The notes under the pieces were generated by a model. It was not told the DNA's origin, made no database searches, and saw nothing but the letters and a program-made list of their open reading frames with translations. This document shows positions 34,509-42,165 of a DNA stretch of 64,000 nucleotides, piece by piece; within the stretch, counting starts at the first letter, position 1; each line of letters opens with the position of its first letter. Origin of the DNA: Chitinophaga alhagiae. GTDB lineage: Bacteria; Bacteroidota; Bacteroidia; Chitinophagales; Chitinophagaceae. Where the stretch lies: NCBI RefSeq assembly GCF_003568665.1, contig NZ_QXMH01000004.1, positions 600,942 to 664,941 on the forward strand. The letters are read 5' to 3'. The translations under genes were made by a program, and so were the position numbers.

Positions 34509-35413
34509 GGTTGTGGTGTTGCAGCGGGCCAGTACTGGGCCAGTTTACGGCGGAGGAACGCTACGCTGCGCTCCAGCTGCGCCATACCGTCTACCCCGTC
34601 TTCAATACTGATCCAGCCGTTGAAGCCTGCGTTTTTCAATTGGGTGAAAATAGCGTCGTAGTCATTGAGCCCCTTTCCTATCTCACCATGGCTGAGGCGT
34701 TTGGCATACCCCGCGGCCCCGCCTTCTTCCCGGCGGAGATCTTCGAGCGTGCCTTCTTTCAGGTAACGGTCACTGGCATGCATGGTCACCACGCGGTGGG
34801 CCACGCGCCTCAACAGTTCCAGCGGGTCTTCTCCCGCCAGGTAGGTATTGCTGGGGTCATAGTTCACGCCAAAGTTGGGATGATGCACCCTATCCACCAG
34901 CTGGCAAAACACGTCCATCTGCTGCGCAAACTCGGGGTATTCCCAGAAATCATCTTTGTAGTGATTTTCAATAATAAGGGTGATGCCCCGCTCCGCGGCG
35001 TAGGGAATGCAGGCCTCTATACAATCTGCCGCCAGCTTCAGCCCTTCTTCTATTGTCAGCTCCGGGCGGCGCTGGCCGGACAGCACGCGGCAATAGGCAC
35101 CGCCAAGCGCATAGGTCATGTCTATCCAGCGTTTTTGTTTGCTGATCTCCCGCTCGCGGAAATGACGGTCAGGGTGCGTAAAATCCGGCGAGCAGCACAT
35201 CATGGGTATCACCTTTCCCTTGTCTTCCACCTGCTTGCGGAAGCCGGGCCAGTTGGCGGCATGCTCCATTTCAAGGAAGCCGGCGTACCATTCCAGCCCG
35301 TCTACCTGCAACGCGGTGGCCAGCGTTATCCATTCGGAGAGGCGCATGCTGCCGTCTTTGCAGAGCGCCTGCATAAAGGCTTTAGGGAATACGGCCAGTT
35401 GCGGCATAAGCAT
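34505..35413 (-). CDS. Sugar phosphate isomerase/epimerase-type TIM barrel
   Basis: 302 residues of the xylose-isomerase-like TIM-barrel superfamily. Likely metal ligands: Glu in LIIENHYKDD, Asp in FGVNYDPSNT, His in VTMHASD and Glu in ISIEDGVDG. Family members isomerise or epimerise keto-sugars, with or without phosphate. It overlaps the SMP-30 gene by 4 bp and is 87 bp downstream of the SDR gene. In this cluster it may act on the keto-sugar or keto-acid made by the dehydrogenases, or on 3-keto intermediates released by the DUF1080 protein. The precise substrate is open. Confidence 0.87.
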   Translation of the reverse strand: MLMPQLAVFPKAFMQALCKDGSMRLSEWITLATALQVDGLEWYAGFLEMEHAANWPGFRKQVEDKGKVIPMMCCSPDFTHPDRHFREREISKQKRWIDMTYALGGAYCRVLSGQRRPELTIEEGLKLAADCIEACIPYAAERGITLIIENHYKDDFWEYPEFAQQMDVFCQLVDRVHHPNFGVNYDPSNTYLAGEDPLELLRRVAHRVVTMHASDRYLKEGTLEDLRREEGGAAGYAKRLSHGEIGKGLNDYDAIFTQLKNAGFNGWISIEDGVDGMAQLERSVAFLRRKLAQYWPAATPQP

Positions 35414-35500
35414 TAGTTTGTCTTTTTTAAATGAATTGATCAGGCAGAACGCTGAAGGGCTTCCTGATGTGGTGAGCGGCCGTTATCAGGCGGGCCACCG

Positions 35501-36301
35501 TCACTTCCGGGCGGGCAGCACCGTATCGTCTTTTGGCGGGTTGCGCCCAATAAAAGGATGCTGTTCCAGGTCTACCACCTGGCCGCTGATGGGGCCGCTT
35601 TCATCCGCCAGCCAGTAAACGGCGGCGGCCGCTATTTCTTCCGGCTTCAGCAGGCGGCCCGCGGGGGCATATACGGCGGGCACCTGCCGGTGCCAGTCAT
35701 CCGCCAGCCCCTGCGAGCGTTTGATGTCTACTTCTTTGTCCGTGAGCACCCAGCCCGGGTTGATCTGGTTCACCCGTACACCCTGCTCGCGGTGCAGCGT
35801 ATCTCCCAGGTTGCGGCTGAGGGTCATGAGCGCGCCTTTGGACACGCTATAGGCCAACAGGTTGGGCTCACCGCTCCAGGCGTTCACAGAACCGATGTTG
35901 AGCACGCAGCCGCGCGTGGCGGCAAGATGCGGCAGGGCGGCCTGTATGAGCGCAAAGGGGGCCAGCATGTTCACTTCCAGTATATCCCGGAAAAAAGGCA
36001 GCGTGGTAGACGCAAGGTTGGAAGACGCTATCATGGCCGCATTGTTCACCACGCCATGCAATGCGCCAAAACGTTCAATGGCGGTGTTGACCAGGCGCTG
36101 CGGAGCACCGGCGGCGGTAATGTCTTCAATATGCAGTACGGCCTTATCCGCTCCCAGCATCTTTACAATATCCGCTCCCTTGTCTGCATCCAGCCCATGC
36201 ACCACCACCCTTGCCCCTTCCGCGGCGCAGCGGATGGCAATGGCCTTTCCAATGCCGGTGCAACTGCCGGTGATGATGATCACTTTATCTTTCAGGCGCA
36301 T
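35501..36301 (-). CDS. SDR family oxidoreductase
   Basis: 266 residues. Classical short-chain dehydrogenase motifs: TGSCTGIG (11-18) for the nucleotide, NNAAM (86-90), and the catalytic Ser138, Tyr151 and Lys155 (YSVSK). The C-terminal end is extended with a proline/aspartate-rich tail. Sugar dehydrogenases of this group (such as fucose or glucose dehydrogenases) convert aldoses to lactones with NAD(P)+, which would fit the SMP-30 lactonase in the same operon. Its start is 2 bp from the stop of the zinc dehydrogenase gene, so the two are translationally coupled. Confidence 0.9.
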   Translation of the reverse strand: MRLKDKVIIITGSCTGIGKAIAIRCAAEGARVVVHGLDADKGADIVKMLGADKAVLHIEDITAAGAPQRLVNTAIERFGALHGVVNNAAMIASSNLASTTLPFFRDILEVNMLAPFALIQAALPHLAATRGCVLNIGSVNAWSGEPNLLAYSVSKGALMTLSRNLGDTLHREQGVRVNQINPGWVLTDKEVDIKRSQGLADDWHRQVPAVYAPAGRLLKPEEIAAAAVYWLADESGPISGQVVDLEQHPFIGRNPPKDDTVLPARK

Positions 36302-36303
36302 AG

Positions 36304-37329
36304 TTATTCCGGTTTAATGATACTTTTCACTACTTCTCCACGGTGCATTTTCTCAAACGCATCGTGCCATTGGGCCAGGGGCCATATGCCCCCTATGATA
36401 GGCTTTACATCCAGCCGGCCGCTGGCCAGCAATGCAATAACACGCTCCCACACGGGCCAGTTATGGCTGAAGCTACCCTGCAGGGTAACGTTCTTCTGCA
36501 CCAGCGGATCTAGCGAAAAGCCCAGCGGCTGAGGGCCCCAGCCTACTTTGAGAATATGGCCGTTGGGCCGCACCAGTTCCATGGCTATTTTAAGGGTAGC
36601 GCTGGCGCCGGCGGCATCTATCACACAGTCCGCCCCCAGCCCGTCTTGCGCGCGGGCCCATTCCGCGGCGCTGCCTGTAATGGCTTCGCAACCGTATTGC
36701 TCCGCTATCTTCAGCCTGCTGCGGTCCCCTTCCAGCCCTACCACCGCCACGTCTGCCCCGCAAAGGCGGGCCACGGCGGCGCACAGGATGCCAATAGTAC
36801 CAGGGCCCAGCACTACCACGCGGTCTCCGGGGCGCAGGCGCGCATTGTTCACTACGGCGTTGTAGGCCACGCAACAAGGCTCCGTGAGGCAGGCATGTTC
36901 AAAAGGCAGCTGCTCCGGTATACGGTGCAGGCAGCGCGCGGGGGTAGACACGTACCGCGTCATGGCCCCGTTTACGCCGTAGCCGAAACCTTTTCGTGTT
37001 GGATCAAGATTGTACAACCCTATTTTAGACATGGGGTTGGAAGGGTCTATGATGGCGGCCGTTTCACTCACCACGCGGTCTCCCACCTGCCAGCCGGTAA
37101 CGGCGGCGCCCAGTTCCGCAATGCGGCCGGCAAACTCATGGCCCAGCACTACCGGGTAGTTCACCGGCCAGCTGTGCCCGTTGGTCCATTGATGAAGGTC
37201 ACTGCCGCATACGCCTACGTAGGCTACTTCCAGCAGCACATCGTTGGGGCCTGGTTCCGGTTTGGGTATCTCACGTATTTCCACCGCTCCTTCTTCCGGA
37301 GCAAAGTTTACCACAGCGGCTGATTTCAT
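36304..37329 (-). CDS. Zinc-type alcohol/sorbitol dehydrogenase (MDR family) without structural-zinc cysteines
   Basis: 341 residues. The catalytic zinc ligands are present: Cys41 (GVCGSDLH), His64-Glu65 (GHEFAG) and Glu in LTEPCCVAYN. The nucleotide fold has VVLGPGTIGILCAAVA. The lobe that usually carries four cysteines for structural zinc (about 91-109) reads AAIIDPSNPMSKIGLYNLD, with no cysteine, so only the catalytic zinc can bind. It is probably a polyol or sugar-acid dehydrogenase. It lies between the HUMPS gene (15 bp upstream) and the SDR gene (2 bp downstream) in one operon. Confidence 0.88.
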   Translation of the reverse strand: MKSAAVVNFAPEEGAVEIREIPKPEPGPNDVLLEVAYVGVCGSDLHQWTNGHSWPVNYPVVLGHEFAGRIAELGAAVTGWQVGDRVVSETAAIIDPSNPMSKIGLYNLDPTRKGFGYGVNGAMTRYVSTPARCLHRIPEQLPFEHACLTEPCCVAYNAVVNNARLRPGDRVVVLGPGTIGILCAAVARLCGADVAVVGLEGDRSRLKIAEQYGCEAITGSAAEWARAQDGLGADCVIDAAGASATLKIAMELVRPNGHILKVGWGPQPLGFSLDPLVQKNVTLQGSFSHNWPVWERVIALLASGRLDVKPIIGGIWPLAQWHDAFEKMHRGEVVKSIIKPE

Positions 37330-37344
37330 GTGTTATTGATTGAT

Positions 37345-38055
37345 TTAGTGAGCATGCCCCACGGCCACATCGCCGTAGGCATGTATTTTATCGCATATCA
37401 GTTTCAGGGAGGCTTCCAGGTTACCGTCCGCCGTTTTAAACGCATCGGCGTCTATCGTGAGCGGGGCGCCCAGCACTACCAGCGGCGCACCGTACTCGGG
37501 GCAGCGGATGGCCTGCTCCAAAGAAAGGCCGCCTACGGCCTGTACCGGCACTTTCACGGCCGCCACCACCTGGCGCAACTGGTCCAGCGGGCTGGGCATG
37601 CGGTGGCTGCGCGCTGCAATGCCGCGCCGCTCGTCGTACCCGATGTGGTGGATCACATAGTCACACCCCAGCGCCTCCAGCTGGCGGGCGCCTTCTACCA
37701 TATCCGGGCAACCCAGGTTGTCTCCCATTACCTGTACGCCGAAGTCGCGGCCGGCCTTTACCGCGCAGAGGACGGTTTCTTCATGCGCCCTTGCCATCAC
37801 CACCACATGCGTGGCGCCGGCTTTGGCCATCATTTCCACTTCCAGGTAACCGCCGTCCATGGTCTTGAGGTCTGCTACAATGGGCACGCCGGGAAAGGCT
37901 TCGCGCAGCTTCCTGACGCCATGCAGGCCTTCCGCCAGAATAAGCGGCGTGCCTGCTTCCAGCCAGTCTACCCCCGCGCGCATGGCCAGCGCGGCGGTTT
38001 CAAGGGCTTCATCTATGTTAGTGAGATCGAGCGATATCTGTACTATCGGTTTCAT
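37345..38055 (-). CDS. HUMPS-family enzyme (hexulose-6-phosphate synthase / keto-gulonate-6-P decarboxylase type)
   Basis: 236 residues of the orotidine 5'-phosphate decarboxylase suprafamily. The key block ADLKTMDGG (61-69) gives Asp62, Lys64 and Asp67; Glu33 (WLEAGTP) and His in VIHHIGYD complete the Mg-binding and proton-shuttle set; VQAVGG and VVLGAPL form the phosphate-binding end. DLKTMD resembles hexulose-6-phosphate synthase more than UlaD (ADAKIAD). Family members cleave or decarboxylate phosphorylated keto-sugars. No sugar kinase or hexulose-phosphate isomerase gene is nearby, so either the phosphate comes from elsewhere or the substrate is not phosphorylated. First gene of the five-gene block; the 59-bp repeat lies just upstream. 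Confidence 0.82.
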   Translation of the reverse strand: MKPIVQISLDLTNIDEALETAALAMRAGVDWLEAGTPLILAEGLHGVRKLREAFPGVPIVADLKTMDGGYLEVEMMAKAGATHVVVMARAHEETVLCAVKAGRDFGVQVMGDNLGCPDMVEGARQLEALGCDYVIHHIGYDERRGIAARSHRMPSPLDQLRQVVAAVKVPVQAVGGLSLEQAIRCPEYGAPLVVLGAPLTIDADAFKTADGNLEASLKLICDKIHAYGDVAVGHAH

Positions 38056-38063
38056 ATTGCGTT

Positions 38064-38257
38064 TTTAATCCGGCAGTTGCTGTTTTGATGATGTGAGGTA
38101 TACCATCGGTGTATGCATCCTGTTTAATCCGGCAATTGCTGTTTTGATGATGTGACGTATACCATCGGTGTATGCGTTCTGTTTAATCCGGCAGTTGCTG
38201 TTTTGATGATGTGACGTATACCATCGGTGTATGCATCCTGTTTAATCCGGCAGTTGC
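38064..38257. repeat. 59-bp tandem repeat including the DUF1080 stop codon
   Basis: Three full 59-bp copies (38064-38122, 38123-38181, 38182-38240) and a 17-bp partial copy (38241-38257). The partial copy is the 3' end of the DUF1080 gene: on the minus strand it encodes QLPD and the stop. Each full copy repeats those codons and the stop (TTTAATCCGGCAGTTGC) followed by spacer DNA with GATGATGTGA and ACCATCGGTGTATGC. Copies differ at only a few bases, so the expansion is recent. It separates two genes of the same orientation. Confidence 0.95.
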
Positions 38258-39060
38258 CGCACTTTCAAGTCCTTGAAGTATACCTTGCTTTTCGGGTCGT
38301 GGCCTTGCAGGGCAAACGTTCCGCGGTCTATCACCCGGCCGGCGTGGCCTTGCGGGGCGGTGGTATGCTCCGGCTCGGTGTATTCCAGCACGGTTTTGCC
38401 GTTTACCTTCAGCGTTACGGTTTTACCCTGCACGCGGATGTACTGGGTATACCACACATCATCCGCCGCGTGTACCTCTCTGATGTCTTTGATGTCATAG
38501 AGGCTGGAAGTTCTTTTCCAGTCCGTGTGCGAGTTGTTCACCTGCACTTCAAAACCCTTTTCGGGCCAGCCTTTCTCCTGGTAGGCCGTGTGGAAATAAA
38601 TGCCGGAATTGGAGCCAGGCGTGGTCTTTACCTTGGCTTCAAACTCAAAGTTCCTGAAGTTGTGCTGCCCGGCGTCTCCCACATAGAACAGGTGCGCGCG
38701 GGGACCGTGTACTACAATGGCGCCGTTCTCTACAGAAAAGGTGCCGGCGTTCTCGCCTACTTTCCAGCCGTTGAGAGACTTGCCGTCAAAGAGGGATACC
38801 CAGCCTTTTTTGGTAGCCGCTGCGGGAGAAACCGCCGCAAGTGAATTTCCGGTGTTGTTTGCAAAAGCCGGGTTATTACCGCTGTTTACAACAGCTATCA
38901 TTGAAGCAGCCGCAGGTACGCTTCCGGTATTGCTTACGGGAATCGCCCCATTGTTCGCCACAAACGCCTGCCCGCCGGTTTCTCCCGCAGGCAGCTGCAG
39001 CGCATCCGGCGCCACGTGAAGGCCCATCGCCATTAATCCAAGCCATACACAAGGTTTCAT
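38242..39060 (-). CDS. DUF1080 (3-keto-disaccharide hydrolase type) protein, exported
   Basis: 272 residues. A signal peptide is followed by a low-complexity Ala/Asn/Ser-rich linker (about 30-85). The DUF1080 concanavalin-like beta-sandwich spans about 90-272: WVSLFDGKSLNGWK, NFEFEAKVKTTPGSNSGIYFHT, GFEVQVNNSH, VWYTQYIRVQGKTVTLKVNG, and the end YFKDLKVRQLPD. Members of this family have been linked to cleavage of 3-keto-glycosides after a partner oxidoreductase oxidises C3. The Gfo/Idh/MocA gene 31 bp upstream fits that pairing. Its last codons and stop are copied three more times downstream in a 59-bp tandem repeat. Confidence 0.88.
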   Translation of the reverse strand: MKPCVWLGLMAMGLHVAPDALQLPAGETGGQAFVANNGAIPVSNTGSVPAAASMIAVVNSGNNPAFANNTGNSLAAVSPAAATKKGWVSLFDGKSLNGWKVGENAGTFSVENGAIVVHGPRAHLFYVGDAGQHNFRNFEFEAKVKTTPGSNSGIYFHTAYQEKGWPEKGFEVQVNNSHTDWKRTSSLYDIKDIREVHAADDVWYTQYIRVQGKTVTLKVNGKTVLEYTEPEHTTAPQGHAGRVIDRGTFALQGHDPKSKVYFKDLKVRQLPD

Positions 39061-39091
39061 AACAGATCAGTTTTTCAGGTTTAAAAAAGGA

Positions 39092-40531
39092 TCATCCAAG
39101 GTTGCCCCAGCCCTGACGGTACTCCCGCTTCACGAACTGGTTGGCAGCGTCAAAATTGGTAACGCGCATCTGCTCATTGTCCCAGAGCAGTTTGGTGTTG
39201 CTGCCGGGATAGTCGTTGCCCCTGCCGCTTTTGCGGGGCACGGGAATATCCGCTACCCTGATGGCCAGGTTGGCCATCAGCACCGCTTCCGTAAGCGGCC
39301 CGGCCAGGCTGAAGGGAGAGCTTAGTTCCATATTGCCGTAGCCGGCTATAGCGCCTTCCACCCATTGGGCATAGTGCCCGTCCGCACTGCCGGGCACGCG
39401 CTTCAGCGTCTGTTTCACCTTTACTTCCTGCATGCGGGAAAGCGGTAGCAGGCGCGGGTTGGCGGCGTACTCGCTGGCCATCATCTTACCTTTGGTGCCA
39501 ATGAACAGGATGCCGCTGTTACCGTCTCCGAACAATTCATCCGGCCCCAGTTCTTCCGGTCTTTCGGGCTTGATGCCGCCATCCATCCAGTGCATGGTCA
39601 CCTTGCCTTTTGTTTTGTCTGTTTTAGGGAAGGTGAGCGTGGCATGGCTGGCCGGCGGGCAGCTATCCGGGAAAAAGCCGCGCTGCCCGAAGGCGGTGAA
39701 CACGCTGCTGACGCTGGCCTGCACATCCAGCGCGTATTTCAGGTTGAGCACGCGGAAGGGGGCTTCTATCAGGTGGCAGCCCAGGTCTCCCAAGGCGCCG
39801 GTGCCATAGTCCCACCAGCCGCGCCAGCTGCCTGGTATGAGGTTGTCTACATAATCTTTTTGCGGCGCCGTGCCCAGCCAGAGGTCCCAATCCAGCTCCT
39901 TCGGCACGGGCGGTTTTTCTTTTGGCCAGGGAATGCCCTGCGGCCAGATGGGGCGGTTAGTCCAGATGTACACGGTGTGCACATCGCCGATCACGCCCGC
40001 GTCGTACCATTCGCGTAGCTGGCGCACGCCATCTCCGGACGCGCCCTGGTTGCCCATTTGCGTTACTACCTTATACCGGTCTGCCGCTTTGGTGAGCATG
40101 CGGGCTTCGTAAATATCATGCGTGAGGGGCTTCTGCACATACACGTGCTTGCCCAACTGCATGGCGCCCATGGCTATAACGGCATGGTTATGGTCTGGCG
40201 TGGAAACAGACACGGCGTCAAAACTTTTAGCCTCCTTCTCGAACATTTCCCGCCAGTCTTTGTAAAACTTCGCTTTGGGGAACCGCTCGCGGGAGGTGGC
40301 CGTCATGCGGTCATCCACATCGCAGAGGAAACCGATGTCTGCCTTTCCGCTCTGGAAAAAACTGTTCAGGTCTGAGCGCCCCTTTCCGCCTACGCCCACA
40401 CCGGCAATTACCAGCCGGTCACTGGGGGCGAGGTACCCTTTGCCGCCCAATACGTGGCGGGGCACAATGGTAAACGCTGCGGCCGCCATGGCCGTTGTTT
40501 TGATAAAGTTGCGACGGGAATCGGAATGCAT
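39092..40531 (-). CDS. Gfo/Idh/MocA family oxidoreductase, Tat-exported
   Basis: 479 residues with a twin-arginine signal (SRRNFIKTTAMAAAAFTIV, Arg6-7). The Rossmann fold has VIAGVGVGGKGRSDL, and the family catalytic segment reads HVYVQKPLTHD, with Lys in QKP in place of the usual EKP. The large C-terminal alpha/beta domain has WRGWWDYGTGALGDLGCHLIEAPF, typical of the exported Bacteroidota subgroup. Exported members retain NAD(P) tightly and are thought to catalyse internal redox changes on sugars, such as oxidation to 3-keto-glycosides. It is the first gene of the sugar cluster, 31 bp upstream of DUF1080, which would act next. Confidence 0.9.
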   Translation of the reverse strand: MHSDSRRNFIKTTAMAAAAFTIVPRHVLGGKGYLAPSDRLVIAGVGVGGKGRSDLNSFFQSGKADIGFLCDVDDRMTATSRERFPKAKFYKDWREMFEKEAKSFDAVSVSTPDHNHAVIAMGAMQLGKHVYVQKPLTHDIYEARMLTKAADRYKVVTQMGNQGASGDGVRQLREWYDAGVIGDVHTVYIWTNRPIWPQGIPWPKEKPPVPKELDWDLWLGTAPQKDYVDNLIPGSWRGWWDYGTGALGDLGCHLIEAPFRVLNLKYALDVQASVSSVFTAFGQRGFFPDSCPPASHATLTFPKTDKTKGKVTMHWMDGGIKPERPEELGPDELFGDGNSGILFIGTKGKMMASEYAANPRLLPLSRMQEVKVKQTLKRVPGSADGHYAQWVEGAIAGYGNMELSSPFSLAGPLTEAVLMANLAIRVADIPVPRKSGRGNDYPGSNTKLLWDNEQMRVTNFDAANQFVKREYRQGWGNLG

Positions 40532-40708
40532 GTGCTTTGTTTTTGGTGAGTGGATGTAACGTGGCTGCGGCCATTGTACAGGGTTTTACCGGCCGCCTCA
40601 TGTAACAAATATCCTAATTATGCGGGCTGGGATGTTATACGATATTTTCCTGTTTGTAGCGGATGTTATCTTATAAAGGTCCACCGCAACAGGCGCCCGT
40701 TATCTGGC

Positions 40709-40739
40709 AAAAAGGCCGGCCGCTGAACAGCAGCCGGCC
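40709..40739 (-). terminator. Terminator after the SusD gene at 40796
   Basis: Stem GGCCGGC (40714-40720) with GCCGGCC (40733-40739). On the minus strand it is followed by a TTTTT run (complement of 40709-40713). It lies about 57 bp after the SusD stop and separates that operon from the Gfo/Idh/MocA operon. Confidence 0.75.
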
Positions 40740-40795
40740 CGTTATCGTTTTTCAATATCAGGTGAGCCTGTTGTTATCCTGACGGGGTACCGGTA

Positions 40796-42148
40796 TCAGA
40801 TGGCAGGGTCTGCCGGGGTGTTGAGGTTATTATCCCTTTCAATCAACGGGTAGGGATAGAAGTTGCGGTTCCGCTCCTCACCGGGCTGATTGGGCCCGGG
40901 GCGGCCAAAGCGGCGGCTGTCTTCCAGCTCCTGCCCGCTGACGAACAGCTCCAGCCTCCGTTGTTTATAAATGTCTTGCAGCAGCGCCGGCATGGTCATA
41001 GCCCCGCTGTAGGCCGGCTGTGAAGCACCAATGCCGAATACGTCCGTAGTTTTGGTCCGCACTGCGTCCAGCGCGGTTTTGGCTTGTACGAACTGCGATT
41101 GCCGCGCGTAATTTTCGGCAATGATGAGGCTCATTTCTCCCGGCAGGTACACCGGGTATATGGCCGTGGTATTCAGCGCGAAGGCTTTCAGCGGGTACGT
41201 GGTAGGGCCGGTCTGGCTGATGTAGAAACCCACGCGCGGGTCTGATGCGGCAGGCACCGGCGCCAGCCCGTTGCGCAAGCCCAGGGTGGAGTCAATAGCG
41301 CCAAACACGTTTACCGTGGCGTTCCATTCTCCCAGCGGGTTGGTGGTAGCCGTGGTGAACGTAAACTCGGAACGCACGGTCTGGCTGGCGGCGGAGGCGG
41401 CGGCAATGGCCTTGTTGCCTGCCGTGGCATCGTACGTGCCGGAGAGCATGCTCTGTATGTTGTAATACCTTGCCAACAACGCTTTTACCGTGCTCTTCAT
41501 ATCAATGGACGGCACGCCCGGCGTTCTGTTGGGTATTTTGCTGAGGAACTTGGCGCTGGGGTTGGTGGCAGCCAGGTCGGCATCCGCGCTTTCCAGCACG
41601 GAAATAACACGTTGCAGCACTTCCGCGCGCGGGCTGAAGGCCGCGTTGTTCTCGGTGGCCAGCGGTATCTGCTCATAAAACTGTACCAGCGTGCCCATGT
41701 TCAGCGCGTAAAAGATACTGGCGTAGGCTTTCAGCCCTACCTTGTCTCCGGCTTCGGTGGCCACGTTCAGGTTGTTCAGCACCGTTTCTGCTTCCGTGCG
41801 CCCCAGCAGGCATTGCGTCCACATTTGCGTTACCACGGAGTTGTTGAGGGTAATGGCGCCTTTGCCGGTTTCCAGCTCCTTCTCCGTAGTGTTGCCGATG
41901 TTGAGGGTGTAAAGCGCATACACGCCGTACGCGCCTCCCACGGGCGCGCAATATAACGGGCTCTGCCGGCCAATGGTGAAGCGGCGCTGCAGGCCGAGGC
42001 AAAGGTTCATCAACGCATCCGGACTGCTTGTTACGCTGGGTACCGAAGCGGAACTTGGGTTGATGTATTCTTTATTGCAGGAAACGATGGGAAATACCGT
42101 TCCCAGCAAGAGCAATAAAGCGATCTGTTGTATATGGATCATTTTCAT
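40796..42148 (-). CDS. RagB/SusD family outer-membrane lipoprotein
   Basis: 450 residues, the smallest SusD here. Lipobox FPIVSC at Cys24. The family pattern is somewhat divergent but recognisable: a helical first half with GLKAYASIFYALNMGTLVQFYEQIPL, a middle VKALLARYYNIQSML helix pair, LPGEMSLIIAENYARQSQFVQAKTAL, and the C-terminal IYKQRRLELFVSGQELEDSRRFGRPG motif, ending near a Pro-rich tail. Its partner is the SusC immediately upstream (17-bp gap). The locus differs from the other three in having a DeoR regulator and no sigma/FecR genes. Confidence 0.88.
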   Translation of the reverse strand: MKMIHIQQIALLLLLGTVFPIVSCNKEYINPSSASVPSVTSSPDALMNLCLGLQRRFTIGRQSPLYCAPVGGAYGVYALYTLNIGNTTEKELETGKGAITLNNSVVTQMWTQCLLGRTEAETVLNNLNVATEAGDKVGLKAYASIFYALNMGTLVQFYEQIPLATENNAAFSPRAEVLQRVISVLESADADLAATNPSAKFLSKIPNRTPGVPSIDMKSTVKALLARYYNIQSMLSGTYDATAGNKAIAAASAASQTVRSEFTFTTATTNPLGEWNATVNVFGAIDSTLGLRNGLAPVPAASDPRVGFYISQTGPTTYPLKAFALNTTAIYPVYLPGEMSLIIAENYARQSQFVQAKTALDAVRTKTTDVFGIGASQPAYSGAMTMPALLQDIYKQRRLELFVSGQELEDSRRFGRPGPNQPGEERNRNFYPYPLIERDNNLNTPADPAI

Positions 42149-42165
42149 GGCTGTTCAATTTGGGT

